From Cordia subcordata (lineage: Eukaryota > Streptophyta > Magnoliopsida > Boraginales > Cordiaceae): a stretch of DNA of 64,000 nt. The stretch spans positions 5,890,001-5,954,000 of the forward strand of contig JAPTOF010000014.1 in the NCBI GenBank assembly GCA_028554755.1, given 5' to 3'. Under the pieces are notes generated by a model that worked only from the letters and a program-made list of their open reading frames with translations, was not told where the DNA came from and made no database searches. Below are positions 22,696 through 33,557 of this stretch, piece after piece. The position numbers and the translations under genes were made by a program. Numbering within the stretch: position 1 is the first letter of the stretch; every line of letters starts with the position of its first letter.

Positions 22696-23730
22696 TTGTA
22701 TAATAAAGGTCATAAGGTAGTATTTCAATCCTCTAGTTGCATTGTTCATGAATATGGTAATGATAATGTGTTATTTATAGCTAAGAGAAATTTTAATGTC
22801 TACACCGTTGAAATTGATCAACTTCTGTTTCAACGTGTTAAATGTTTGTCGGTTGTGCATGATAATGCTTGGTTATGACATAGAAGATTAGGACATACTA
22901 GCATAAGTTTACTAAATGATTTATCAAAATATGATTTAGTTAGGGACTTACCAAAACTAAAATTTAAAAACGACAAATTTTGTGATGCTTGTCAATTAGG
23001 GAAACAACACAAGACATCTTTTAAACCCCTTGACAAAGTTTCAACTAATAGAGCATTGCAATTATTGCATATGGACTTATTTGGACCAATTGATGTAGCT
23101 AGCTTAGGAGGTTCTAAATATACCTTTATTGTTGTAGATGACAATATTAGGTGTACATGGGTCATGTTTCTTGCACACAAAAATTAAGCCTTCAATGAAT
23201 TTTCAAGATTGTGTCGAAAAGTGCAAAATGAGGAAGGCTATTTTATAACTTGCATTCGTTGCGATAATGGCATGGAATATGTGAACACTCCCTTTATGCA
23301 TTTTTGTGATGAGCATGACATAGAACACAACTTTTTGGCCCCTCAGGCTCCTTGACAAAATGGGATAGTACAGAGGAAAAATCGTACACTATAAGAAATG
23401 CCAAGAACTATGCTCAAAGAACACAACTTTCCAACATATTTTTCAAGTGAAGCCATAAACACCTCATGTTATGTGCAAAATAGAATTTTAATTAGACCTA
23501 TCTTAAATAAAACTCCATATGAACTATGGCATGAAAAAACACCTAAAATTTCATACTTCAAAGTGTTTGGTTGTAAATGTTTTATCCTAAATACTAAAGA
23601 TCACTTAAGAAAATTTGATGCTAAATCAGATGAAAGTATATTTTTAGGTTATTCCAAAAAAAGGAAAGCTTATGGAGTTTATAATAAAAAAAACACTTGT
23701 TGTGGAAAAATCTATGCTTGTTACATTTGA
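22696..23730 (+). pseudogene. Copia-B GAG-pre-integrase and integrase
   Basis: The first frame holds the end of the protease region (VLFIAKRNFNVYTVEI) up to TGA near 22876. Then RRLGHTSISLLNDLSKYDLV and C..C (zinc-binding pre-integrase) are followed by the integrase core: LLHMDLFGP with the first Asp, CIRCDNGMEYV with the second, and NGIVQRKNRTL where the expected catalytic Glu (AERKN) is Gln. The open block from 23398 carries ISYFKVFGCKCFI and SIFLGYS. Stops at about 23185 (in HKN*AF), 23353 and 23392 break it. A dead integrase. Confidence 0.8.
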
Positions 23731-24892
23731 TGAGACTAACTCATTTCAGACGAGAAAGGAAGTTGATGATGTAGGTTACCTCTTCGAGAAGACTACACTT
23801 GAAGATTCATCTCAAAAAGACAAAGATATTCCAACAAGACAAGAAGATACAAAGAAAGAAGAAGAACATCAAGAAAAGGAGTCTGAAGCCAAAATCGAAA
23901 GTGGACAACGCTTAAACGAAGGAAACATTGAGACAAAAAAACTCATGATGATCTATCGAAAAGTTAAAAGTTTGTACGGAATCATCCTCAAGATCAAATC
24001 CTTAGTGATCTATCTCAAGGAGTAAGAACTAGGTGTTACATTAATATGTTTTGTGAACATTATGCATTTATTTCTCATATAGAACTAAAAATGTAAAGAA
24101 GCCTTACTTGATGAAAATTGGATAATGGCCTTGCAAGAAGAACTAAATCAATTTGATAAAAATAAAGTTTGAAAGTTAGTTGAAAGACCTAGGGATAGAT
24201 CAGTAATTGGAACCAAATGGGTGTTTAGAAACAAAATAGATAAGGCCGGTGTAGTAATTAGAAACAAAGCTAGAATTGTAGCTCAAGAATATAATCAAGA
24301 AGAGGGGAATGATTATGATGAGACTTATGCTCCTGTAGCTAGACTTAAATCCATTTATATGCTACTTGCATTTGCGTGTTATATGGACTTTAAACTTTAT
24401 CAAATGGATGTCAAAAGTGCTTTTCTAAATGATTTTTATTGAAGAGGAGGTATATGTTGAACAACCTCCCAGTTTTGAAGATCCTTACTCTGCAAATCAT
24501 GTTTTTAAATGAGAAAAGGCATTATATGGTCTAAAACAAGCTTCTAGAGCTTGGTATGAAAGACTTAGTAGATTTCTTGTAGAAAATAAATTCAAAGAGG
24601 AAAACTATACTCTACCTTGTTTATTAAAAGAGATGAAAATGACATCTTACTTGTACAAATTTATGTTGATGACATAATCTTTGGTGCTACTAATGTATCT
24701 TTGTATGAGAGTTTTTCCAAGTGTATGCACAAGGAGTTTGAGATGAGCATGATCAGAGAATTAACCTTCTTTCTTGGACTCCAAATTAAGCAAACAAAGG
24801 AAAAGATCTTCATCAACCAAGCTAAATACACCAAGGAAATCATCAAAAAAAATTTGGACTTAAAGATGCAAAGAAGATTGGGACTCCCATGA
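23672..24892 (+). pseudogene. Copia-B reverse transcriptase
   Basis: A charged Lys/Glu-rich tether (23740-23990) is followed by WIMALQEELNQFDKN near 24120. The RT core is ready from 24221: GTKWVFRNKIDKAGVV, ARIVAQEYNQEEGNDYDETYAPVAR (split by the start of the open frame), and MDVKSAFLND. It is frame-shifted at about 24437, then gives EALYGLKQASRAWYERL and the catalytic IYVDDIIFGAT (about 24656-24690). A further shift falls near 24880. Confidence 0.8.
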
Positions 24893-25607
24893 GCCCCTCA
24901 ACAAAATTGGATAAAGATGAAAAAGGTAACCCTGTTGATGAGAAGAAATATAGAGGTATGATTGGTTGTTTACTTTATTTAACTGCCTCTAGACCAGATA
25001 TTATGTTTGCAGTATGCTTATGTGCTAGATTTCAATCAATCCTAAGGAAACACATCTAGTTGCTGTAAAAAGAATAATTAGATATCTTAAACGAACTACT
25101 AATCTATGGTTTTGGTATTCTAAAGAAACTTCATTTGACCTATGTGGATTTTTGTATGGTGATTATGCTGGATGTAAAGTAGATTGTAAAAGCACTAGTG
25201 GAACTTGTCAATTCCTAGGACATTCTTTAGTATCTTGGTCATGTAGAAAACAAAACAGTGTTGCAATCTCTACCACCGAAGCCGAATATATTGCAGTTGG
25301 TCGTTGCGTAGCTTAAATCTTGTGGATGAAACAAAATTTACTTAATTATGACTTGCAATATGATCATGTTCCCATATATTGTGATAATACTAGTGCAATT
25401 AATCTCATTAAGAACACAATTCAACATTCAAGAACTAAGCATATTGAGATTAGGCACCATTTCATTAGAGATCATGTGCAAAAAGGTGATATCATACTTG
25501 AATTTGTTAATACTTTACATCAAGTTGCTGATATTTTCACTAAACCTTTGCATGAGAATCAATTTTGTAAGATTAGAAGAGAAATTAGAATGATAAAAAG
25601 TGGTTAA
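24893..25607 (+). pseudogene. Copia-B RNase H
   Basis: Blocks MIGCLLYLTASRPDIMFAVC, CLCARFQ, a variant of the usual DYAG block (GDYAGCKVDCKSTSGTCQFLG), SWSCRKQNSVAISTTEAEY, then a stop at 25315-25317. The final open frame (25320-25607) has YCDNTSAINLIKN and HSRTKHIEIRHHFIRD. These match Copia RNase H in order and spacing. Frameshift near 25030. Confidence 0.82.
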
Positions 25608-25671
25608 ATTGCATATATATGTATTTATATGGCTTGGGCATGAAAAAATATGCATTTGAGCATTTCTGACC

Positions 25672-25789
25672 CAATTGGTCAACCGACTGAAGAAATAGGG
25701 CGCCTGGCCTTAATGAAATTTTTACGTGTTCTCTAATTCGACCGGTAGACCTAGCCGGTCAACTTCTGCGACCAGCCGGTCAACCGGCT
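25672..25789 (+). promoter_or_regulatory. CCGGTCRACC array between pol and the extra ORF
   Basis: Four occurrences of a palindromic motif: AATTGGTCAACCGACT (25673), TCGACCGGTAGACC (25738), GCCGGTCAAC (25753) and GCCGGTCAACCGGCTG (25774). An AATAAAG site at 25797 and a C/T-rich leader (25820-25960) follow, then an ATG near 26000. The same layout occurs in the LTR at 28355-28528 and in the Gypsy LTRs. An internal promoter for the downstream ORF is a reasonable inference, not shown. Confidence 0.45.
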
Positions 25790-25999
25790 GAGCACGAATA
25801 AAGGTTAAAATTAAGGGTTTTAACCCCAAAATCACTTAAATCGTCTCAAATTCTCTTAACCCTAACTTTAAACCCTCTCAAACCCACTTCTGATTTTTCA
25901 AATCTCAACCAATTTCTCTCAAATTTCTTTCTATATTCTCATTACCTGCATCAAAAAGCAAGTTTTCACCAGTCCAATTTTCAAAAACCTATATGAAAT

Positions 26000-27316
26000 C
26001 ATGGTGAATCCAATGGTTAGAGGTCATGAATGAGGAAGAAAAAGAAAAAAGGGCTAGAATGCAATCTCCACCACCACTTGTATCAAAGATTCAAGGAAAG
26101 CATACGATCTTATATGGTAAATTCCTTGCAGATTTAGATTTTGCTAATACCGATGTTCTTCCATTATTTGAAGATTGGTATATGTTCATGCACTTACATT
26201 GTGATGTTCAAGATAAGTCTGTAATAAAATTTTATGAAAATCTTGAAGTGCATTGTAGGAGTCCAAAAATTGAATTAAACATCAACAATTTATGGGAAAA
26301 GTTTTATACTCAACGAGGAGAAATTATATGAAAATTTTAAAATACCTGTGCAAGGAGAAGGTCATTATAATAGTCAAGGTTGACCAGATGGGATTAAGGT
26401 TGCTGTTACACAAGGAAAGGTTATAGAATACATGTGGAAAGATGTAGGGCCTAAACATCCAGATTTAATTCTTTCATTATTAAAGGATGTTGATTTCAAT
26501 AGGAGAATTGCTTTTAAGATTATTAGCGAAGTAATTCTTCCTACGAATATTAACGATGGACAGATTCTAGTAATGGATGCCTATATCTACTATAGCTAAA
26601 AGCATAAAGTTAAGATAGCCTTACCTTTTCTTATCTTGCAACATAGGCTACATATTAGTGAAAAAGGTGGAGGAAAAACAACCATTTCAGGATATGGCAT
26701 GGCCTTAATATACATATTTGCCCACTTTCAAATCTCCTAAAATGGTGAACCAATAAATAGAGAAACATTAAAAAATTTGCCACAAGATATCCAGGAGGTA
26801 ATCAGGGTTAGACCTAGAAAAGGGACTACTTTTACTAATCTTGTCTATGGGCCTGAGACATAACATGTTGATGAAGTACAAGAAGCCTTAGATATTAACT
26901 TCGAGGAAGAAAAAGAAGAGCCAGAACAAGAAGTAGAAGCTAGCATAGGTATACGAGGAACAATCCTTATGGTTGTTAGCATTTCTGAGGATGAAGACAT
27001 GGCTCCTGAGGAGGTTATACTTAGGAGAGTAATAAGAGAGTCTTAAGCACAGGAGCGTATTGATGAACAACGAAGAGTTGAAATGCAAAAAGGAGTAGGT
27101 TCTAGCTCCATGGGTCAACAAGAAGATCCCTTAATGTTGGCATAGATTCTCACCCAACTACAAGTGTTAAATACTGGCATGGGCGAGATGAGGGCAACCA
27201 TGAGCAATCAATGGACTGAACTTACTCAATGAAGGGATCATGTTGATTTAGAAATAGCCGGCATGCGCTTCGACATGTAGAAGTACTTCAGGGATCACCA
27301 TGACCATGCACCATGA
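26000..27316 (+). pseudogene. Additional ORF downstream of Copia-B pol
   Basis: After a C/T-rich leader, an ATG near 26000 (MVNPMVRGHE) meets a stop and the frame 26026-26331 follows: charged start, then FANTDVLPLFEDWYMFMHLHCDV and KFYENLEVHC. Beyond TGA the similarity to one long protein continues through several stops: KVIEYMWKDVGPKHPD, an acidic stretch (NFEEEKEEPEQEVEAS, about 26900), and a C-terminal helical region (LTQLQVLNTGMGEMRATMSNQ, about 27150). This position matches the envelope-like or additional ORF of SIRE-type elements, but I see no signal peptide or clear membrane anchor. The start resembles plant transposon-associated proteins of unknown function. It is broken in several places. 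Confidence 0.5.
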
Positions 27317-27838
27317 TCTCTTCTATTTCAAAATTCCTTCTTAGTATTAGAAACAATTTTTTATTTTAGTTAAACCCTTTAGTCTTTTTTATTTTTTGAC
27401 CAAGGATACTATTTTTGCTTTGCAACTCTTCTCTTTTATGGATTATCTCATTTTATACATTAGTGCCTATCAATCTTGCTAATCATATATTTGCTTGCAT
27501 TTTCTTTATATATTATTGATTTTGATGATGCCAAAGGGGAAAAAGAAAAAGAGAATATAGCACTTATTCAGTACTTATTTGAAAAGGAGCATGTAGCACT
27601 AATTCAGCACTTATTTGGCTTATTAAGTTGATTGCTTGAGCGTTTGTTCATTATTGGTTTGTTGAGTTGATGAAAACTTATTTGGCTTAGTACTTATTAA
27701 ATTGATTGCATATGTTTCAAGATGTGCATAAGTTAAAATTGATGGGGGGAGTACTTCCCACAATGATTTTTACCTGAAATAGAATGCTCATATTAAGGGG
27801 GAGTAAATTACTCTTATCTTTAATAATTTGTCATTATC

Positions 27839-27852
27839 AAAAAAGGGGAGAT
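27839..27852 (+). other. Polypurine tract of Copia-B
   Basis: AAAAAAGGGGAGAT directly precedes the TGTTGG of the 3' LTR. A second G-rich purine run, AAGGGGGAG (27796-27804), lies upstream. Confidence 0.75.
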
Positions 27853-29205
27853 TGTTGGCTAAATACTAGTTATTAATTTTGACGATGAAAATTTTGATAT
27901 GCATTTATTTTATCTCCTTACTAAAAAGCATCTTGTAAATATCAAATGTTGAGTTGAATAGATAGATGCTTGGAAGATAGAAGAAGATGAGCATTGAGCA
28001 TTATTTGAAGATTGAAGAAGAAGATGATAAGAAGGTATAAAGAGGAGAAGAAGCGTCATAAGGAGTACCCGACATTTTGCTCTTTTCATAAAATGCCTTA
28101 GTATTGCAAGTGTTCAGCTCACACTTCTATTTTTCATAAATCAAATAATTTAAATCTCATGAACATTATCCTTCATAAAAGGAAAAATGATTTTGGATGC
28201 ATGAATAGTATAAACACATGTTTTTAAGCCTTCAAAATCATTTACAAAGTACTTTGAGTTGATTTGGAGTTATGAAAGTTTGACTAAATTGATTTTAAAA
28301 GGTGTTTTAGGAGTGTTCGGCTTTGCTTCTACTCTTTAGGGTGGCCGAACGCCCAGCCGGTCGACTAGTTGGCCAGCGAGGTCGCCAAGCCAAAATAAGG
28401 AAGGGGAAGAAAAAGCAGGACCCTTTAGCCGGTCGACCAGCTAAGGCGTACGGCCTAATCAGAGAAGGCCATAGAGGAGCTGGACAACCCAGCTGGTCGA
28501 TCGACTGAGCGAAATGCTGTAATAAATACACTCGCCATTTATTACCATTCTGGCCATTTCTTCTTTCTTTTCTTCCACCTACCAAACCCTAACATTTACA
28601 AATCTTTAAATACACCTTCAAAACTGATTTAGATCATCAATCAAAGCTTGCAAAACCTACATCATCTTTCAATTGATGAGATTTTGGGCTATTCTTGCAA
28701 TATTTTTGAGCTTTCAAGGGCTTTTCTAGCTAAATCATCTTGTAAGAAGAAAATACTTATTCTTCATTTATTTTTACTCATCTTAGTTATATATACACAC
28801 TTTGTGAGCTGAGAAATCTTGAGAGAGACATTCATAAAAGCTTGTAAAAGTGTGGAGAAATCCTAAAGAGTGGGACTCTTGGGTTCTTTGAAGTTTGGAT
28901 TCAAAGAGTTGTAGAACTTGATTCTTGTTTTACCAAGATTTGAAGAAACATTTTTAAGTAAAAATTGTTGAAGTCCTAAAGAGAGAATCCTTGGGAGGCG
29001 GACGAGGTTTGGCCAAACCACCTAAAAATCCTTCGTTTTCCTACTCTCTGCTCTTTATTTAATTTATTTACTTATATTAATTATCTTGTGTTTGATATTG
29101 TGCTTGAAAGAAAATTGTTAATTTTTGGTGAATTTTTAAATATGAAAATTATTGAATATCTTAATTCACCCTCCCCCCTCTTAAGATATTTGCACCTACC
29201 GTTAA
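27853..29205 (+). repeat. 3' LTR of Copia-B
   Basis: Starts TGTTGGCTAAATACTAG after the polypurine tract. It contains a promoter-like array and TATA-like TAATAAATA (28520-28528), a C/T-rich stretch, and ends in a region with CACCCTCCCCCCTCTTAAG (about 29168), a pattern common near the 3' end of SIRE LTRs. No second LTR is in the window, so the right edge is approximate. Confidence 0.6.
28354..28528 (+). promoter_or_regulatory. CCGGTCGAC array and TATA-like box in the Copia-B LTR
   Basis: GCCGGTCGAC at 28355, GCCGGTCGACCAG at 28428 and AGCTGGTCGATCGACT at 28491 lie in a GC-rich island in an AT-rich LTR. TAATAAATA follows 14 bases after the last motif, then a C/T-rich leader. The likely role is the U3 promoter and enhancer of the LTR. 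Confidence 0.5.
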
Positions 29206-29539
29206 TCTGGTAATAATAACCTAAATTTTGAATCATGATACATTGATATATGATGGTTTTATGATTAAATGGTGAATTAAAAAATATAAAAATAAAAATA
29301 AAATTTTAATTTATTTTTATTTTATTCTTTATTTTATAATTTTTTAAATTGAATACATATAGAAAAAGAATCATGAATTATGTAGATTGATATATTTTCA
29401 TCATTTATTGAGAATCTTTTTAATGTACCATATTAGTCTTTTCCTTTTTAATGTACAGATGACATGTAGGAGTTTTAAGTGAACAAAAAGATTTTGAAGG
29501 GAGGCAATGTAGTTCAACCATTTCTACTTTATATATATA

Positions 29540-29570
29540 CTAGTAATCTCTTAGCCCATGCTTTGCATGG
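29540..29570 (-). mobile_element. Helitron-like 3' terminus (minus strand)
   Basis: Read on -, the stem CCATGC/GCATGG (29556-29570) is followed by GCTAAGAGATTA and CTAG-T (CTAG at 29540-29543). It resembles the terminus at 4742-4764 but the hairpin is weaker and farther from CTAG, so it is degenerate or coincidental. Confidence 0.35.
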
Positions 29571-30147
29571 ATCAATGTTTCTGTATAATTCTTAGAAATT
29601 TGTAACCTGTTTAATCACATAATGAAATTTAAACTATTTTCAATTAAGAAATTTGAAGTATTTTGAATAAAGAAATTTTGAATTAAAATTACTGACAAAA
29701 CCTTTTGAACATCTCAAAATTGTAAAGAGATTTTCTCAATCACCTTGCAATTGGGGCCATTTTGTCTCTATTCATGGTCCTAGTGTCTTCTTGTTTTATT
29801 TCTCAAATCTCATGCTTCCACGGGTTCGTTGAGTTATTTTGTTATGCTTTTTATACTTTTTAAACATGTTATAAATATAAATTTTGTATTTTTATTTCTA
29901 TAATTATGTATTTGTTCTTTTACGCTCTTATTGTGTAACTAATAAAATAAAGCCAATAATAATTAAAGTTATTGGTTTTTCTTTAAATTAAGAGATAGTT
30001 AAGATGATCCAACACCTTCTCTGAGTTCTTAAAAGATAGTTATTGTTAATTTTTTTATATGCTCTAGATATCTTATAGATATAATTTTATGTGTGTTTCT
30101 TTTTTATATTTTGTGTATTTTATCATTTTAGAAATCCTATAAACATG
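29571..30147. other. AT-rich stretch left of the Gypsy insertion
   Basis: No gene. Words such as 'aaattaagagatagttaa' (29985) reappear in altered form right of the Gypsy element ('aaattaaaagataattaa', 41164), suggesting an older repeat with internal repetition that the Gypsy element split. Confidence 0.4.
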
Positions 30148-31933
30148 TGATGAGTTGTGATTTGGTGTGTGTTTGCATTGCCATTTACTTATATTTTAGA
30201 CGTGTTGAATGCTTATAATGATGCATTAGTGTAGTACTTTTGATAGGAATAGGCTTAAGCATAAACAAATGTGCATATTGAGTTTAAGAGATAAATTGCT
30301 ACATTAATTGCTTGTTTTCAATGATTTAGGTGAACTCTGGGTTAAGACAAAGATTGGACGATGAAAGGTGATGAAGATAGGACATGCACGGGTCTAAGAG
30401 AGAAGACTAAAGGCCGAAAAGACGAAAAATTGGATGAAGGAAGTCAGCCGGACGACCAAGGAAGAAGAGCCGGTCGACCGTCTAGGTGGACCGGCCACTC
30501 TAGAAAGATCCACCGAAAAGTCGGACGACCCCCCTTCAAGAGCCGGTCGACCGGCCACTCCAGAGAGCCCTAGTAGAAAGCCGGTCGAGTACTCCAGAGG
30601 CTGGTCGACCTAGCCGATCGACCGGCTATGTGCGAACCTATAAATAAAGCCCGATGCGGAGCAGAATTTTCAAGGAGCCACACACGCACTTCACACCTAA
30701 ACCTCACACACACTTAACCCTATTCTCTAGCCGCCTCACACACCCTTTTTCACACACTTTTCATCAAGAACCAGGCTTGAGTTAGAGGATTCAACAATCT
30801 TTTGGAGCAAATCTATTCAAAAGTCATCAAGATTAGGTAGGATGAAGGGGGAGTTTCGTTATATCTCTTTCATTCTATTTTCCATTATGCTCGAGTAGAT
30901 TTGTATAGGGTGATTAAACTTATGTAATGGGTTGATTTTATACTCTTATGATATGGGATATGATGGCTGAATATATATATGTTTTGATTTGTCTTGTTTA
31001 ATTGGGTGTTCTTTCATTCATGTCTATGTGTTTGATAAAATGCCTAGATGAATAACATGTATATAAATTGAAGTTTGTTTGTTACTAAACACATTTAATC
31101 CATGTTATACTCATGTCTATGTGTTTATATGTGGATGCTATGAAGTGGGTAGTGCTTTTATTCATGTCTATATGCGTCTTAGCATACCTAGTAACGAGTA
31201 TAACTTCAATAGCGCATATTTCTGCACGCACTAGCAAGTGAAATCCTGCTGTAGTGACCTTAGAATGACGAAGCATAATTTAGGGCTAGTCTAGGTCGAG
31301 TCTCCTTTGGCTTTAAATCCAGCCAATAGGTTTCAGGATAGATTTATTTGACCTTAGCAACACTAGGTCTTGGCTTTAAACCCAGCCAACGGTTTAGGTA
31401 CTAAGGTAGGTTCATTCTAAGCCACCTAGGAAATTAGTTAGTCACTCTTGAGGCCCTAGGTCATAAGAACCACGCTGTAGCTCTAGGAGACGTCGCCTAG
31501 GGACGGACCCGCACCGAGTCCTAAGGGGAAATCAGGACACTAATTAGCAACCTAGTTAAGAGCAATTATGAGAGTTAGTCATCATTCCTTAATCCCATAG
31601 CATTTGAGTATAGAATTACCCATTCATAAGCCAAAGTCACCCTAATCCCTTTCTAATTGTTAGTTTCCTCTTAATCAACTTGCGTTTCCATTTGTTTTTA
31701 TTCATAATTTAGTTTTATTTCATTTACATAGAGCTCCCGACAATCCAAAATCCAAAAGAAAAGAAATATATATAGTTTAGATCTTTCTCTTTGGCACTTT
31801 TAGGATACCAAGCATAGAATTCATTCACATCATTCACGCCTCCCTGTGGTTCGACACCTGCACTCGTATACACTATATTGCACATCCGTACGCTTGCGGG
31901 TCTTTTAAAGCTTGCACTCGAAAGAAGACATCA
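30148..31933 (+). repeat. 5' LTR of the Gypsy element
   Basis: 1786 bp. It differs from the 3' LTR by about 6 substitutions in the first 213 bases compared by eye (roughly 2-3 percent), and by small indels inside the CCGGTCGAC array. The sequence after the TATA box is CA-rich and the distal part is shared with the other four copies in this window. Confidence 0.95.
30449..30646 (+). promoter_or_regulatory. CCGGTCGACCGG array and TATA box of the 5' LTR
   Basis: GCCGGACGACC (30448), GCCGGTCGACCG (30469), GGACCGGCC (30488), GCCGGTCGACCGGCC (30542), GCCGGTCGAG (30580), CTGGTCGACC (30601) and GCCGATCGACCGGCT (30613) form a dense array ending 12 bases before TATAAATA (30639-30646). Spacers share CACTCYAGARAG words. 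The position fits U3 promoter elements. The binding factor is unknown. Confidence 0.6.
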
Positions 31934-31939
31934 AGTTTT

Positions 31940-31957
31940 TGGTGCCGTTGCCAGGGA
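31940..31957 (+). other. Primer binding site, tRNA-Asp type
   Basis: TGGTGCCGTTGCCAGGGA starts 6 bases after the LTR end and matches, with two changes, the complement of the 3' end of plant tRNA-Asp (TGGCGCCGTTGCCGGGGA). Confidence 0.8.
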
Positions 31958-32203
31958 GGCACGGTGATTTGCATTCTGTGCTTGTGTGTTTTGTGAGTTG
32001 CTTTTCTTGCTTTTTCTTTATAGTTTGTTTAGTTTTTACTTATTTCATTTACTGCTCGCATTATCTTGTTTTAGTTCTTTTTGTTAGTTTATTTCAGCTT
32101 TTGACTTTACTTTTTTAGTAGACTTTTTAGGATTGTGGATTATTTGCTGTAGTCTAGGAATACTGAAGTTTTTGAGGGTTGAAGTGGCCGGAGTTAGGAT
32201 AGT

Positions 32204-33557
32204 TTGTGCATGCGTGGTAGGAGATCCCTTAAGAATCCCCTAGTTCCTCTTAATCCCGAACCTAATAGAATCGCCAGACGTTTCAGGAAATTAGGAGATC
32301 TTCTTGAGGAGATGACCGATCCCAATCATCCTCATAATCCACCCAATCCCCCTATGAATCCTATTCCACCTCATGAGCACATTGGGCATCAAGCCCAAGC
32401 TCATTTTAGATAGGAACGCCATAGACCAGGTCCACCTATAGATGAGGAACCCACTCTTAGGCAATTCTTTCTCCCCGAAACCTTTGAGCCCAATTCGGCT
32501 ATTCAAATTCCGGGTTTGGGGGGGCGAACTTCGAGATTAAGCCTAATATGTTGGCTATGCTTCCCTCCTTCTACGGGAGAAGCAATGAGAGTCCTCTTGA
32601 TCATATCACTAATTTTGTTGAAATGAGTTCCATTCTACATGTCCCCAATGTCTTCCAAGAGGTCATACGTCTAAGATTGTTTCCTTTCTCTCTTAAGGAC
32701 AAGGCTAGGACTTGGCTGCACTCTTTACCTAATGGGTGCATTACTACATGGGCTGAACTTCAAGCTAAGTTCTTTCAAAAATTTTATCCCATGGCCAAGA
32801 CAGCGACCTTAGGACTGCCATCATGACTTTCTCACAACATGACCTAGAATCTTTTCATGAGGCTTGGGAGAGGTTCAAAGATCTTCTTAGACAATGTCCA
32901 CACCATGGGTACGGCAATCATGACCTAATGCAATACTTCTTTCGAGGTTTAAACAAACAAAATAGGATGATGGTCAATGTCGCTTCTGGTGGTGGCTTCT
33001 ATCTTTTAAGACCTACTGAGGCATGGGAGAAAATAGAAATGATGGCTGAGAACTCATTTCAGAATTTTGCAATGGAAAGGTCTAGTCGAGGGGGTAACAA
33101 GAGAAGTGCTAGTGAGGTTGGAATTTCTTCAGACTTACCCTCTAAGGTCGAGGCATTAACAAATAAGCTAGATCAATTCATTTCTTTGTCCATTTCATCC
33201 CAGGGTCATAGAACTGGTTCTTTAGGTTCTCCCTCCGCCCCTGTAGTTGTTGAAGTTTGTGCATTGTGCTCTGAGTCATCTCATGAGACTATGGCTTGCC
33301 CTTTAGCGTCCCAATTTCCTGAATTCATGAAAGAGTAAGTATGTGCCACACAAGGTTATTCTCGTCAGTATAATCCATACTCGAACACATATAATCCGGG
33401 TTGGAGGGACAACCCGAAATTTTCTTAGAGACAAGGACAGCATGAGTCTAGTTCACATCCTCAAGTTCCATCTCAGCAGCGACCCCGTCCTTAATATCCC
33501 CCAAGTTTCTATCATGTCAATCAACCCCGTCTCACTAGTGCTCCTCAATCTCAGGCT
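32204..33557 (+). pseudogene. Gypsy gag
   Basis: Reading frames joined by inspection give a Gypsy gag: an N-terminal stretch (RIARRFRKLGDLLEEMTD) to TAG at 32411-32413, a frame shift before MLAMLPSFYGRSNESPLDHI (32548), KARTWLHSLP, a shift near 32820, then FSQHDLESFHEAWERFKDLL, LMQYFFRGLN and a zinc knuckle CALCSESSHETMAC (C-X2-C-X4-H-X4-C) near 33268-33310. Stops follow at 33336 and further on before the frame at 33558 opens. Gag packages the RNA; this copy cannot make a full one. Confidence 0.85.

Larger units (their letters stand above)
22691..29205 (+). mobile_element. Copia-B, SIRE-like element, 5'-truncated
   Basis: The order is GAG-pre-integrase, integrase, RT, RNase H, an additional ORF, polypurine tract and 3' LTR. 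The 5' LTR, gag and protease are missing; the left boundary abuts the A/T-rich element at 22690. The extra ORF after pol and the AAAAGGGGAGAT polypurine tract are features of the SIRE/Maximus lineage. Every ORF carries stops. Confidence 0.75.

Noticed and set aside
28307..28585. Arg/Pro/Gly-rich frames (also at 28323-28508, 30361-30573, 39508-39864, 39591-39860, 47464-47743)
   Set aside because: They arise from the CCGGTCGACC arrays read in different frames; both strands are open because the motif is palindromic and GC-rich.
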